A DNA stretch of 64,000 nucleotides from contig NZ_CP007220.1 of the NCBI RefSeq assembly GCF_001632805.1, positions 1,674,001-1,738,000 of the forward strand, written 5' to 3'. Made by a program: the position numbers and the translations under genes. How positions within the stretch are numbered: position 1 is the stretch's first letter; every line of letters begins with the position of its first letter. Shown here in pieces: positions 18,138 through 27,181 of this stretch. Source of the stretch: Mycobacteroides chelonae CCUG 47445. GTDB taxonomy: Bacteria > Actinomycetota > Actinomycetes > Mycobacteriales > Mycobacteriaceae. The notes beneath the pieces were generated by a model that worked only from the letters and a program-made list of their open reading frames with translations, searched no databases and was not told the origin of the DNA.

Positions 18138-18591
18138 AGTCATCAAGACTGCTCCCGCCGATCTGCCGCGCGGCTGGGCCGAGACCATCAGCGGACGCCT
18201 CTCGGGGGTCACCGAGCCGGGCGCGCTGTCGGTCGAGTACCCGTTCCCCAACTACGAGCTGGCGACGCTCGACGATGCGCTGACCTACGGGTCGCGTCAG
18301 TCGAAGGCGCGATTCTCCGTGTACATCGGCGATCTGGGATCGGACACCGCCGCTGGAGCACGGGACGTCTTCCTCAAGGTGCCTACGCCGGATGAGGCCG
18401 TGCTGATCGCGGTGTCGCCTAACCAGCATGTCGTGGAGGTCGTCTACGGCGAGGGACTCAAGGGACGCGGCGCCGAGTCGGCCGCCGACCTGGGAGTCGC
18501 TGCGGCTGTGGCGTCGTTCAAGGAAGGCAACCTGCTCGACGGGATCATCAGTGCGGTGCGTGTGATGAGCGCCGCCATCTCGCGCCCCTGA
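18124..18591 (+). CDS. DUF5130 protein, probable respiratory supercomplex-associated subunit
   Basis: A 155-residue protein (Rv2468c-like). The start is GTG 18124, with GGAGG at 18111-18115 eight bases upstream; longer frames to 18055 lack such a site and overlap the preceding gene. The body has a TPM-like alpha/beta pattern ([40 protein letters not shown]) and ends with a hydrophobic helix ([16 protein letters not shown]). It overlaps ctaJ by 14 bases, which implies coupled synthesis. In M. smegmatis the corresponding protein is, to my recollection, seen in the bcc-aa3 supercomplex structure. A hairpin at 18613-18674 follows. Confidence 0.68.
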   Translation: MASGEVIKTAPADLPRGWAETISGRLSGVTEPGALSVEYPFPNYELATLDDALTYGSRQSKARFSVYIGDLGSDTAAGARDVFLKVPTPDEAVLIAVSPNQHVVEVVYGEGLKGRGAESAADLGVAAAVASFKEGNLLDGIISAVRVMSAAISRP

Positions 18592-18612
18592 TCCCTATCC
18601 TTTTTGCCTTTA

Positions 18613-18674
18613 CGCCGAGTGTGAATCCTGGGCGGAAAACCTGACGAGATCCCGCCGTAGGTTCACGCTCGGCG
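18613..18674 (+). repeat. Imperfect 62-bp palindromic hairpin repeat, copy A
   Basis: Outer arms CGCCGAGTGTGAA and TTCACGCTCGGCG, then a 3x3 internal loop and an inner GGCGG/CCGCC stem. On the plus strand, the sense of the upstream DUF5130 gene, the mismatched base is a U-G wobble, so the RNA hairpin is intact. It lies between two convergent genes and supplies the last codons and stop of the minus-strand DUF559 gene. Related to the repeats at 19534-19595 and, more distantly, 54725-54782. Likely a 3'-end or terminator structure, although no T-run follows. Confidence 0.7.
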
Positions 18675-19502
18675 CGATAGGGCCTCGCGTACACGGCGAA
18701 TGACGTCGTCCGGGTGGTCTTCGGAGACGACCCGAACGATCAGCCAACCGAGACCCTCAAGCATTTCCTGCCGTCTGATGTCCTTCACGTATTGGCGGCG
18801 ATCGGTGCGGTGTTGATCACCGTCATATTCGATACCGACCATCACGTCTTCCCACCCCATATCGATGTAGGCGAGCGGGACGTAGTCGCCGTTATGCACC
18901 AGGATCTGGGTCGTCGGCCGCGGTAGTCCGGCTCGGCAGAGCAAGAGCCGCAGCCATGTTTCCTTGGGTGACTGTGCGCCGGGGTCGACCAGTTCCAGTG
19001 TTGCCCTGGCTTTTCTGATGTCACGTCGCCCTATGGCACGCGCCGCGAGCTCACTGACCTCCAGGGTATTGAGCTGCGTCGCGCGGCACAGAGCATCGAT
19101 GGCGGCGACGGCCTGCTCTGTCGGGAAACGACACGCTAAGTCGAGCGCCGTGCGCGCAGGCGTGGTCACCTTCATGCCATCGACCACGCTGACTTGGTCG
19201 TCGGTGACCGCATCGGACCACACAGTCACCCCTGGCGGGCAATGCCTATTCAGATGCAGCATCTCCGCATTCCGAGTGGGGTCGACCCACCGCGCGCCGT
19301 GTAGTGCGGACGCCGAGTGGCCGGCGAGTACTCCTCCACGGCCAGACCATAGCCAGCCAGCCTTGGCCCGCAGAGCGGCCGTTATCTCGACATCCCGCTC
19401 GACGAAAACGCCGGGATAGACGGTGCGATGTCGTGTCCGCAACGAATGCCGCGTGAGTAGTCCGGCCTGAAGCGCCTCGCTACCGATGAATGGTCCCCCC
19501 AT
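18663..19502 (-). CDS. DUF559 / AbiEi-like protein
   Basis: A 279-residue protein of the actinobacterial DUF559 group. N-terminal helix-turn-helix-like region (about 1-40, HSLRTRHRTVYPGVFV), a central segment with ARTALDLACRFPTEQAVAAIDALCR, and a C-terminal DUF559 nuclease-like fold (about 185-279: YIDMGWEDVMVGIEYDGDQH, LGWLIVRVVSEDHPDDV). The DUF559 part resembles Vsr/restriction-type folds and keeps an acidic-Tyr-Asp-Gly-Asp-x-His core. Such proteins are many and variable in rapid growers; function is unproven, with defence or toxin-antitoxin roles suggested by the AbiEi-like N-terminus. It is absent from the M. tuberculosis Rv2468c-Rv2467 junction and sits exactly between two copies of the same palindrome, its last residues encoded within copy A. 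Confidence 0.7.
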   Translation of the reverse strand: MGGPFIGSEALQAGLLTRHSLRTRHRTVYPGVFVERDVEITAALRAKAGWLWSGRGGVLAGHSASALHGARWVDPTRNAEMLHLNRHCPPGVTVWSDAVTDDQVSVVDGMKVTTPARTALDLACRFPTEQAVAAIDALCRATQLNTLEVSELAARAIGRRDIRKARATLELVDPGAQSPKETWLRLLLCRAGLPRPTTQILVHNGDYVPLAYIDMGWEDVMVGIEYDGDQHRTDRRQYVKDIRRQEMLEGLGWLIVRVVSEDHPDDVIRRVREALSRRA

Positions 19503-19533
19503 GCGCGTAGTCTGCGCCGGACCTCCGACACCA

Positions 19534-19595
19534 CACCGAGCGTGAAATCTGGGCGGGAAATCGGGCGAAATCTCGCCACAGATTCACACTCGGCG
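19534..19595 (-). repeat. Imperfect 62-bp palindromic hairpin repeat, copy B
   Basis: Read on the minus strand, CGCCGAGTGTGAATCTG pairs with CAGATTTCACGCTCGGTG through two G-U wobbles and one bulged U. On the plus strand those pairs become C-A mismatches. The minus strand is the pepN transcript, whose stop is 17 bases upstream, so the hairpin would form at the pepN 3' end. It is also 32 bases before the start of the DUF559 gene. Same family as 18613-18674. Confidence 0.7.
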
Positions 19596-19611
19596 TTTAA
19601 GCACAGGGGTG

Positions 19612-22173
19612 CTACTGGGCGTCGAACTCGCGGGCCCGCAGTGACCTGACGATGCCCGCGCGTCCCTCGGAGACCAGACGACGCAGCGCCGACGGGATCT
19701 CCTTGGCCAAAAAGCCATCTGCTGACTCGACCGCACGCTGCGAGATGTCCCACGACGGGTACAGGCCGATCACCACGGTCTGCGCCACCTCGCTGGAACG
19801 TCGCGCCCACACATCCTCGATGACATCGAAGTAGCGACCCGCGAACGGTGCCAGCAGCTCAGCCTGTCCGGGCTGCACGATTCCCGCGATGACCGAACGC
19901 GCGGTGATGTTCGGCAGCGTGTCATCGTCGATGACCTGCTTCCACGCCGCCTCTTTCACCTCGGCAACCGGCCTGGCCGCGCGAGCCTGAGCGGCCTGAC
20001 GCTTGCCTGCGGCCGTCGGGTCGCGCTCCAGCTCCGCATCGATGAACACCGACGCGTCCGGCTCCAGTGCTCCGGAGGCCGCCAGCGCGTTCACGATTCG
20101 CCACCGCAGGTCGGTGTCCACCGTCAGGCCGGGCAGATCCAGCGACGCCGGATCGGAGTCCAGCAGCGCCTGCAGCACGACGGTATGTCCCGCCGACAAC
20201 ACCGAGTTGGTGAAGGCATTCACGAATGCCAGCTGATGATCCGAGCCTGCCTCGGCGGCGCGCGCCAGCTCCAGCAGCCGGTCGGCGAACGCCGGCCAGC
20301 CATGCTCGCGTGCCCACTCGGGCTCCACATACGAGCTCAACGCCGTCTGCGCCTGCAGCAGCAGACGCTGCGCCACACCGACTTCCGACTCGGCGTGCAC
20401 GCCCGAGGACACCAGTGCCACGAAGTCGCGTGCCCGCAACTCGGCCTCGCGGGTCATCTCCCATGCCGCCGACCACGCCAGGGTGCGCGGCAGCGGCTCG
20501 GCGATATCGGCTACCCGCGAGAGCACAGTCTGAAGTGACTCGTCGTCCAGGCGCAGCGAGCAGTAGGTCAGATCGTCGTCGTTGACGATGATCAGCTTCC
20601 CTCGGGAAACACCAACCAGCCCGGGCACGTCCGTCGATGGTCCCTCGACGTCCAACTCAAGCCGGTGGGTGCGCACCAGCTTGCCGTCCACGTCGTCGTA
20701 GATTCCGACGGCCAGGCGGTGCACCCGTGTCTCGCCGGCGCCCGGGGCGGCCCCGGACTGCTTGACGGCGAACCGGGTGAACTTGCCGTCCGCGTCCACC
20801 TCGAAGTCGGGGGAGAGCGTGTTCAGTCCGGTGGTCTTGAGCCACTGCGTGCCCCAGTCCGACAGATCGCGTCCCGAGGCCTCTTCCAGCGCACCCAGCA
20901 GATCGTCGAATGTCGCATTGCCGAACGCGTGCGCCGTGAAGTACGCGCGCAGACCAGAGAGGAAGTTCTCCAAACCGACATACGCCACAAGCTGTTTGAG
21001 CACACTGGCGCCCTTGGCGTAGGTGATGCCGTCGAAGTTCACCTCCACAGCGGCCAGATCGGGGATGTCGGCGGCCACCGGATGGGTCGACGGCAGCTGA
21101 TCCTGGCGGTACGCCCACGACTTCTCGACGTTGGCGAACGTGGTCCATGCCTCGGTGTACTCGGTGGCCTCCGCCTGGCACAGCACCGAGGCGAAGGTCG
21201 CGAAGGACTCGTTGAGCCACAGGTCATCCCACCAACGCATGGTGACCAGATCGCCGAACCACATGTGCGCCATCTCGTGCAGCACGGTCTCGGCACGTCG
21301 CTCATAGGAGTACTTGGTGACCTTGGAGCGGAAGACATAGTCCTCCAGGAAGGTCACCGCACCGGCGTTCTCCATCGCGCCCGCGTTGAACTCGGGCACG
21401 AACAGCTGGTCGTACTTGCCGAACGCGTACGGAGTGCCAAAGTTCTTGTGATAGAAGCCGAATCCCTGCTTGGTTTCGGTGAAAAGCCGGTCGGCGTCCA
21501 TGAACTCCGACAGGGAGGCGCGGCAGTAGATGCCCAGGTCGATGGTGCCGTGGTCATCGGAGTACACGTCGTTCCACCGCGCGTACGGCCCGGCGATCAG
21601 CGCGACCAGGTAGGTGCTCATCTTCGCGGTGGTCGCGAAGGTGTGCACGCCGTCGGCAACCGATAGCGGCGCACCGTTGGAGATCACCTGCCAATGCGCC
21701 GGGGCGGTCACCGTGACGTCGAAGGCAGCCTTGAGATCGGGCTGATCGAAGCACGCGAACATGCGCTTGGCATCGGCGGTTTCGAACTGTGAGTACAGGT
21801 ACACCTCGTCGTCCACCGGGTCAACGAAGCGGTGCAGACCCTCACCGGTGTGCGAGTACTCAAGGTCGGCCTCGACCACCACGGTGTTCGTGGCGGCCAG
21901 CCCGGCGAGTGTGATGCCGTTCTCCTCGTCGTACCCACTGACGTCTAACTCGACGCCGTTGAGCTCGGCGCGGCGCACGGTGCGGGCGGCGATATCGATA
22001 ACCGTCGAGGCCCCCGGCTGCGCGGTGAAGGTGACGGTGGTCGACGAGTGGAAGGTTTCCGTACTCGGACCGCCGTTACCGTCGGTGAGGTCGAGGGTTA
22101 TCGCGTAATGCTCGACGTCGATCGCAGCGGCGCGGGCCGCGGCCTGGTCACGGGTGAGGTTGGGGAGTGCCAC
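19612..22173 (-). CDS. pepN: Aminopeptidase N (M1 family zinc metallopeptidase)
   Basis: An 853-residue cytosolic aminopeptidase. GAMEN substrate-binding motif (GAMENAGAVTF, about 263-273), the zinc site HEMAH at about 299-303, followed by the distal Glu in WLNESFA about 19 residues on, and the long helical ERAP1-like C-terminal domain. Start GTG 22173 (VALPNLTRDQAAARA) matches the M1 family N-terminus; upstream in-frame ATG codons would add a basic, unconserved 83 residues running into the divergent gene. Orthologue of Rv2467. The 3' end is followed by the copy B hairpin. Confidence 0.93.
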   Translation of the reverse strand: MALPNLTRDQAAARAAAIDVEHYAITLDLTDGNGGPSTETFHSSTTVTFTAQPGASTVIDIAARTVRRAELNGVELDVSGYDEENGITLAGLAATNTVVVEADLEYSHTGEGLHRFVDPVDDEVYLYSQFETADAKRMFACFDQPDLKAAFDVTVTAPAHWQVISNGAPLSVADGVHTFATTAKMSTYLVALIAGPYARWNDVYSDDHGTIDLGIYCRASLSEFMDADRLFTETKQGFGFYHKNFGTPYAFGKYDQLFVPEFNAGAMENAGAVTFLEDYVFRSKVTKYSYERRAETVLHEMAHMWFGDLVTMRWWDDLWLNESFATFASVLCQAEATEYTEAWTTFANVEKSWAYRQDQLPSTHPVAADIPDLAAVEVNFDGITYAKGASVLKQLVAYVGLENFLSGLRAYFTAHAFGNATFDDLLGALEEASGRDLSDWGTQWLKTTGLNTLSPDFEVDADGKFTRFAVKQSGAAPGAGETRVHRLAVGIYDDVDGKLVRTHRLELDVEGPSTDVPGLVGVSRGKLIIVNDDDLTYCSLRLDDESLQTVLSRVADIAEPLPRTLAWSAAWEMTREAELRARDFVALVSSGVHAESEVGVAQRLLLQAQTALSSYVEPEWAREHGWPAFADRLLELARAAEAGSDHQLAFVNAFTNSVLSAGHTVVLQALLDSDPASLDLPGLTVDTDLRWRIVNALAASGALEPDASVFIDAELERDPTAAGKRQAAQARAARPVAEVKEAAWKQVIDDDTLPNITARSVIAGIVQPGQAELLAPFAGRYFDVIEDVWARRSSEVAQTVVIGLYPSWDISQRAVESADGFLAKEIPSALRRLVSEGRAGIVRSLRAREFDAQ

Positions 22174-22276
22174 GTACCCAACGTAGCCGGTAGACGCGTC
22201 GGGAACACGGCGGCGGGAACGTGAGTTGGGACAAACTGGAGCTAACCCAGCCCGACTCACATCCGAAAGGCGCGCA

Positions 22277-22894
22277 ATGTCTGCAGACAAGAAGGATCTC
22301 GCCGAGTTCTGGTTCGACCCGCTATGTCCGTGGTGCTGGATCACCTCGCGGTGGATCCTGGAGGTCCAGAAGGTTCGCGATATCGACGTGAAGTTCCGGG
22401 TGATGAGCCTGGCCGTCCTCAACGAGGGCCGCGAGGACCTGCCGGAGCGCTACCAGGAACTCATGAAGACGGCCTGGGGGCCGGTGCGGGTGGCTATCGC
22501 CGCCGAGCAGGCCAAGGGCCCGGAGATCCTCGAGCCGCTGTACACCGCGCTGGGTACCCGGATCCACAACCAGGACAACAAGGACCTCCCGGCGGTCATC
22601 GCCGAGTCCCTGGCCGAGGTGGGCCTGCCCGCCGAGCTGGCCGATGCGGCCGAGTCGACCGAGTACGACGCGGCGCTACGCGAAAGCCACCACGCCGGCA
22701 TGGACAAGGTGGGCCCGGATGTGGGCACCCCGACGATCCACGTCAATGGTGTGGCCTTCTTCGGCCCGGTGATCTCCAAGATTCCGCGCGGCGAAGAGGC
22801 GGGGAAGCTTTGGGATGCGTCGGTGATCTTTGCCTCGTACCCGCACTTCTTCGAACTCAAGCGCACCCGCACCGAGCCACCGACGTTCGACTAG
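22277..22894 (+). CDS. DsbA-family mycothiol-linked oxidoreductase / nitroreductase (Rv2466c type)
   Basis: A 205-residue thioredoxin-fold protein with the active site C17-P-W-C20 in [12 protein letters not shown], a helical insert typical of DsbA/FrnE-like proteins, and the cis-Pro loop GTPTIHVNG. Orthologue of Rv2466c (mycoredoxin-2), a mycothiol-dependent reductase induced by SigH under oxidative stress and known to activate nitro-aromatic prodrugs. ATG 22277 is preceded by GAAAGG; it is transcribed divergently from pepN. Its TAG is interlocked with the M48 gene's stop (CTAG, 22891-22894). Confidence 0.88.
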   Translation: MSADKKDLAEFWFDPLCPWCWITSRWILEVQKVRDIDVKFRVMSLAVLNEGREDLPERYQELMKTAWGPVRVAIAAEQAKGPEILEPLYTALGTRIHNQDNKDLPAVIAESLAEVGLPAELADAAESTEYDAALRESHHAGMDKVGPDVGTPTIHVNGVAFFGPVISKIPRGEEAGKLWDASVIFASYPHFFELKRTRTEPPTFD

Positions 22895-23847
22895 TAGCGC
22901 GGCGGCGGATTGTCGAAGGTGTACGCCTGCTGATGCGGCAGGTAGCCGTGCGGTATCGGCGGCGGGGCGGGCGGTAGCAGCGGCGGCACCGGAGGAATGG
23001 GAGTCGGCGGCAGCAGCTTGGGCCGGAAGAACAACGACCCGGCCTGCTGCCGATTCCGCAGCGCCGCCGCGCGCCAGGTGTGCACAGGGTGGCTGGAGAG
23101 CATGTTGACCAGCCAGACGAAGAACCCCGTCTCCAGGGTGGCGCGGTTGGCCAGCGTGTCGAACTCAACCCGCTTGAGCAGGTACTTACCGGCCGCCATG
23201 ACGCCGATGGCCCCCTGAATTCCGGTGGGGCGCATGGCGTATCCGTGATTGTCGGCGGTGTACTCCATGGACCGCGACAGCGAGGTGCCCAGGAATGGGA
23301 CGAAGTTCATCGCGGTCTGGGCGAACTGCCGCCAATAGGAGGCGTGCCCGGCGGCGATGTGGCCGACCTCGTGCCCGATGATGAAGGCCAGGGCCTCCGG
23401 ATCACGCGCCTCGCCGCCGATCTCGAACAGGTCGCTGTAGACGACGACGAACCGGCGGAAGCCGTGGCCGCTGGCGAAGGCGTTGATCTGGCCGTTGCCC
23501 AGCACGACGTAAGCGTCGGGCAGCTCCTGCAGGCCGAAACGCTGCGCTGCCTCGACCACCAGCGCGTACCCCTCGGGGAACTGGGTCGAGGACATCTTCA
23601 CGCCGTTCACCCGCTGCTGCCCGTAGAGAATGCCTCGACCCAGGTACAAGGTCAGGGGGGTGGCGGCCAACGCGACGATGATGATGTTCAGATCGGCGTT
23701 CTCGGGGTCGGCGAGATACCCGACGATGCTGAAAATCGCACCGATGTACAGCAGCACTGTGAACAGGATCACGACGACGAGCAACCCGATCTCCCACGGA
23801 TGTCGGCGTGGGGGATAGGTGTACTGGGGCAGTCCGACCGGGTACAT
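22891..23847 (-). CDS. M48-family membrane zinc metallopeptidase
   Basis: A 318-residue integral-membrane protease of the HtpX/Ste24 group. Two N-terminal transmembrane helices (about 20-43 and 52-70), then the protease domain with zinc motif H159-E-V-G-H163 and the third ligand Glu195 in [11 protein letters not shown] further hydrophobic stretch (MAAGKYLL...) may be membrane-associated. The C-terminus (about 280-318) is Pro-rich. Likely degrades misfolded membrane proteins. I chose ATG 23847; in-frame GTG or ATG codons up to 23886 overlap the rpiB promoter region. Convergent with the CPWC oxidoreductase gene. Confidence 0.85.
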   Translation of the reverse strand: MYPVGLPQYTYPPRRHPWEIGLLVVVILFTVLLYIGAIFSIVGYLADPENADLNIIIVALAATPLTLYLGRGILYGQQRVNGVKMSSTQFPEGYALVVEAAQRFGLQELPDAYVVLGNGQINAFASGHGFRRFVVVYSDLFEIGGEARDPEALAFIIGHEVGHIAAGHASYWRQFAQTAMNFVPFLGTSLSRSMEYTADNHGYAMRPTGIQGAIGVMAAGKYLLKRVEFDTLANRATLETGFFVWLVNMLSSHPVHTWRAAALRNRQQAGSLFFRPKLLPPTPIPPVPPLLPPAPPPIPHGYLPHQQAYTFDNPPPRY

Positions 23848-23894
23848 GCGCGCCACGGTAACCGACCGCAGGGCAACCTGACACAATCAGCGGC

Positions 23895-24374
23895 ATGCGC
23901 GTCTATGTCGGAGCCGATCACGCCGGATACGAGTTGAAGCAGAAGATCATCGAGCATCTTCGTGGCCGCGGCCACGAGCCGGTGGACTGCGGTGCCTTTG
24001 AGCTGGACCCGCAGGACGACTACCCGGCGTTCTGCATCGATGCCGCACGGCGCACTGTCGCCGATCCGGGCAGCCTCGGCATCGTGCTGGGCGGTTCGGG
24101 TAACGGTGAGCAGATCGCGGCCAACAAAGTCCCGGGCGCGCGCTGTGCGCTGGCATGGAGCCTGGAGACGGCGGTGCTGGCCCGCGAGCACAACAACGCC
24201 CAACTGATCGGCATCGGCGGACGCATGCACACCGTGCCCGAGGCACTGGCCATCGTCGACGCGTTCCTTGCGGCCAAGTGGTCGGAGGAGCCGCGGCACC
24301 AGCGCCGCATCGACATCCTGGCCGAATACGAGACCACCCACGACGCGCCGCCGGTACCGGGCGCCGACACGTAA
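23895..24374 (+). CDS. rpiB: Ribose-5-phosphate isomerase B
   Basis: A 159-residue cytosolic enzyme of the pentose phosphate pathway interconverting ribose 5-phosphate and ribulose 5-phosphate. LacAB/RpiB fold: phosphate-binding GADHAGYELK (6-15), GGSGNGEQIAANK (66-78) with the acidic catalytic residue Glu72 used by mycobacterial enzymes where other RpiBs use Cys, and ARNN-like REHNNAQLIGIGGR. Orthologue of Rv2465c. The nei gene follows after 6 bases, so the two are co-transcribed. Confidence 0.94.
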   Translation: MRVYVGADHAGYELKQKIIEHLRGRGHEPVDCGAFELDPQDDYPAFCIDAARRTVADPGSLGIVLGGSGNGEQIAANKVPGARCALAWSLETAVLAREHNNAQLIGIGGRMHTVPEALAIVDAFLAAKWSEEPRHQRRIDILAEYETTHDAPPVPGADT

Positions 24375-24380
24375 ACGCCT

Positions 24381-25178
24381 GTGCCGGAGGGGCATACCCT
24401 GCACCGGCTGGCCCGGCTGCATCAGCGCCGGTTCGCCGGTTCGGTGGTGGCCGTCAGTAGTCCGCAAGGCCGATTCACCGAAGGAGCGGCCGCGGTCAAC
24501 GGCCGCACCCTGGTGAAGGCCCATGCCTGGGGCAAGCATCTGTTCCACGATTACGGCCCGGCCGGTGTGGTGCATGTGCACCTGGGGCTGTATGGCACGT
24601 TCACCGAGCTGCCGGTGCCGATGGGTCTGCCGGTGGGGCAGGTGCGGATGCGCATCGAGGGCCCGCAGTTCGGCACCGATCTACGGGGCGCGACGGCGTG
24701 TGAGCTGATCGACGCACCACAGGTCGATGCCATCCTGGCGCGCCTAGGCCCCGACCCGCTGCGCCCCCGATCGGACCCGTCACCGGCCTTCGAGCGGATC
24801 GCTAAGTCGCACAGGCCAATCGGTGCACTGCTGATGGACCAGAAGATCATCGCCGGGGTCGGCAATGTGTACCGCAGCGAGGTGTTGTTCCGTCAGCGGA
24901 TCGACCCGTACCGGCCCGGCAGCCACCTGCAATCCGAGGAACTCACCGCGTTGTGGGATGACCTTGTGGACCGCATGCGTGTCGGGCTGCGCGTCGGGAA
25001 GATCGTTGTCGTCGACCGCGAATACGACCATGGCGAGCCGTCGTACGCGCCGGACCGCCCGCGCACCTACGTGTATCGGCGCGCGGGTGCGCCATGCCGG
25101 GTGTGCGGCACGCCGATCCTCACCGCGGAGATGGACGCGCGAAACCTGTTCTGGTGTCCCTCATGTCAAATTGCGTGA
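24381..25178 (+). CDS. nei: Fpg/Nei-family DNA glycosylase (Nei1)
   Basis: A 265-residue base-excision-repair glycosylase/AP lyase. The N-terminus begins MPEGHTLHR, giving the catalytic Pro2-Glu3 pair; Thr-Leu-His is typical of Nei. Helix-two-turn-helix QKIIAGVGNVYRSEVLF at about 155-171, and a C-terminal zinc finger with two CxxC pairs (CRVCG... and CPSCQ). Orthologue of Rv2464c, which removes oxidised pyrimidines and uracil from DNA. GTG start at 24381, 6 bases after rpiB. Confidence 0.9.
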   Translation: MPEGHTLHRLARLHQRRFAGSVVAVSSPQGRFTEGAAAVNGRTLVKAHAWGKHLFHDYGPAGVVHVHLGLYGTFTELPVPMGLPVGQVRMRIEGPQFGTDLRGATACELIDAPQVDAILARLGPDPLRPRSDPSPAFERIAKSHRPIGALLMDQKIIAGVGNVYRSEVLFRQRIDPYRPGSHLQSEELTALWDDLVDRMRVGLRVGKIVVVDREYDHGEPSYAPDRPRTYVYRRAGAPCRVCGTPILTAEMDARNLFWCPSCQIA

Positions 25179-25256
25179 TGTCAGCCGCGGTGACGTGTCG
25201 AGTTGTAAGCTGCACTGAGTGGGACAGCGAGTACCAATAACCCGAAAGGGGAGCTC

Positions 25257-25919
25257 ATGACGCGACCGGGTGCGCCATTGGGAAAGCTCATGGCGCGCGC
25301 GGTGCGCGGATTGGGTTCGCACCCCGAACCCGACGATATCGAGATCCGGTTGCTGGACGCCGCCATTGAAGTACTGGCTGAGCGAGGGACGCAGACGGCC
25401 ACTATTGATGAGGTCGCACGGCGGGCGAAAGTGGGCCGCGCCACAGTATTTCGGCGGTTCTCCAGCAAGGATCAATTGTTCGAGCGAGCCCTTGCTCAGG
25501 AAATGCAGAAGTTCCTTGACGAGCTGCAGGAACGCGCGGGCGGTTTCGACGACATCGGTGAGCGGGTCGCCGAGGGGTTCGCGGTCTGCATCGAGGTTGT
25601 GAATCACCCTCTCCTGCGCGGTGATTCACTCGTCGCCAGGATGACGGCGATAGAAGCGATCACTCAGGGTGACCCCGCCCCCATCGAGCTGGCGCGCAAC
25701 TATCTCGCCGCTCAGATCGACCAGATGCGGGCGGAAGGGCGTATTCCGCCGGGTGATTCCAGGCGGCAGGTCGACGTCTTGATTCATCTGGTGTTGGGGT
25801 ACATGGCCTCGCCCGCGACAACGATCGACCTCGGCAACACCGAAGAGGTGCGTGCGCTGGCGCGCGAGACATTCGCGCCGATCCTGCTCGCGCCCAATGT
25901 GCCCGTTAACGCGCATTAG
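25257..25919 (+). CDS. TetR-family transcriptional regulator
   Basis: A 220-residue regulator with the TetR DNA-binding domain at about 25-75 (LLDAAIEVLAERG, TIDEVARRAKVGRATVFRRFSSKDQLF). The remaining helices form a ligand-binding domain I cannot assign. ATG 25257 follows AAAGGGGAG. It stands alone between nei and the convergent Gly-rich protein gene; the target genes are not obvious, and autoregulation is the simplest guess. Confidence 0.87.
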   Translation: MTRPGAPLGKLMARAVRGLGSHPEPDDIEIRLLDAAIEVLAERGTQTATIDEVARRAKVGRATVFRRFSSKDQLFERALAQEMQKFLDELQERAGGFDDIGERVAEGFAVCIEVVNHPLLRGDSLVARMTAIEAITQGDPAPIELARNYLAAQIDQMRAEGRIPPGDSRRQVDVLIHLVLGYMASPATTIDLGNTEEVRALARETFAPILLAPNVPVNAH

Positions 25920-25925
25920 CGCGCA

Positions 25926-26804
25926 CTAGAAGTCGCCGAAGTCCCCGCCGAAGTCGCCGCCGCCACCATCCCAACCGCCGCCGTCCCAGCCACCGCTGCC
26001 ACCGCCCTGGTCCCAGCCTCCGCCGCTTTGGTCCCAGCTGGAACCACCCTGGTCCCAGCCGCCTTGATCGGCTCCGCCCGAACCCTGATCCCAACCGCCT
26101 TGATTTGCGCCGCCGTCGTTGCCGGCGTTCAGGCCGGCGTCATATCCGTCCGAATAGCCTTGGCCGAAACCGCTTTCGAAGCCGGAGGCGCCGTACCCAA
26201 CGCCGTGCATGCCGGAGAAGAGCGAGTTGAACAACAGCGCCGAACCCACGCCCCAGGCGCCGGCGACGAGAGCGGACTTCCACCACGGTTCGGAATACCA
26301 GCCCGCGGGCACGGGACGCCCGGCGACGGTGCCGCCGGGGTAGTAGTTGGGAGTGCGGCCCGACGGCTCCGGGGAAGCCTCGATCTCGCGTCCCTCGAAG
26401 TTGATGCGCCGATCCTCACTGACGGACCCGGCCTTGCTCTGCCCGGCGGTGGAGGGAAGTTCAGGTCCGGGATCCATGCCCATGGCCAGGCGAGCCGCCC
26501 GCACGTAGTACAACCCCTCGATGGCGCTTTCCTTGGCCAGCGTCGCCTGCGCGGGCGTCCGGGCCTGCTCGATGGCCGAGGACGCCGCGGTGTAGCGCTC
26601 GGAGGCGTCGGCGAGTGCCTGCCGGGACGCGTCATCGTTCCCGCTCAGTCCCAGCACCTGACCGCCGAGGCGTTCGGTGAGGCGGCGGGCGTCTGCCTTG
26701 GCATCCTCGAGTTGGTCGCCACGGCGGCGACTCGATCCCTGTGTGTAGATGATCGCGCCGCCGACGATCACGCCGAGGAGAAGCAGGCCCAGGATGATTT
26801 CCAT
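25926..26804 (-). CDS. Membrane-anchored protein with Gly/Trp/Asp/Gln-rich repeat tail
   Basis: A 292-residue protein. One N-terminal transmembrane helix (about 3-22, IILGLLLLGVIVGGAIIYT), an Arg-rich stop-transfer stretch, a helical domain of about 35-125 (DAKADARRLTERLGGQVLG...), a Pro-rich linker, a second hydrophobic segment (ALVAGAWGVGSALLFNSLF, about 180-198), then a low-complexity tail with repeated GGWDQG and GGWDGG units ending in FGGDFGDF. I recognise no named family with certainty; similar proteins occur in mycobacteria. The tail spans roughly residues 230-290 and is likely disordered and possibly self-associating. Start ATG 26804. Confidence 0.75.
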   Translation of the reverse strand: MEIILGLLLLGVIVGGAIIYTQGSSRRRGDQLEDAKADARRLTERLGGQVLGLSGNDDASRQALADASERYTAASSAIEQARTPAQATLAKESAIEGLYYVRAARLAMGMDPGPELPSTAGQSKAGSVSEDRRINFEGREIEASPEPSGRTPNYYPGGTVAGRPVPAGWYSEPWWKSALVAGAWGVGSALLFNSLFSGMHGVGYGASGFESGFGQGYSDGYDAGLNAGNDGGANQGGWDQGSGGADQGGWDQGGSSWDQSGGGWDQGGGSGGWDGGGWDGGGGDFGGDFGDF

Positions 26805-26828
26805 GGCACCTACGGTACTGATGTGTGG

Positions 26829-26899
26829 AGCGGGTGACGGGAATCGAACCCGCGTAGCTAGTTTGGAAGACTAGGGCTCTACCATTGAGCTACACCCGC
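26829..26899 (-). tRNA. tRNA-Gly (anticodon TCC)
   Basis: A 71-base minus-strand cloverleaf. Acceptor GCGGGTG pairs with CACCCGC, D-arm GCTC/GAGC, anticodon stem CTAGT/ACTAG around loop CTTCCAA with anticodon TCC, and T-loop TTCGAAT. CCA is not encoded. It diverges from the tRNA-Pro gene, the same pair that stands upstream of tig in M. tuberculosis. Confidence 0.96.
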
Positions 26900-27041
26900 A
26901 TGCTTGCGAGGTTGTCCCGCACGCGTTGACGAATGTACAGCGCCGGGGCGGATCAAATCCAATTCATACCGTTGCATGTCGAGGCCGTAAGATCGCTTGG
27001 TCTCGTACGGAGTCTTGGACGAAGTATGGACGCAGGTCCGA

Positions 27042-27115
27042 CGGGGTGTAGCGCAGCTTGGTAGCGCATCCGCTTTGGGAGCGGAGGGTCGCAGGTTCAA
27101 ATCCTGTCACCCCGA
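27042..27115 (+). tRNA. tRNA-Pro (anticodon TGG)
   Basis: A 74-base plus-strand cloverleaf. Acceptor CGGGGTG pairs with CACCCCG, D-arm GCGC, anticodon stem TCCGC/GCGGA around the loop with anticodon TGG, T-arm with TTCAAAT. CCA is not encoded. It lies 66 bases before the tig start and is probably in the same transcription unit or shares its promoter region. Confidence 0.96.
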
Positions 27116-27181
27116 CAGCACGACAGCACGAAGAACCGCAGGTCACGACGATCTGCCGCGAACCATAAAGGAGCACTGCAC

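Noticed and set aside
20665..21666. A 333-codon plus-strand frame inside pepN
   Set aside because: Antisense to the GAMEN/HExxH region and without any recognisable motif.
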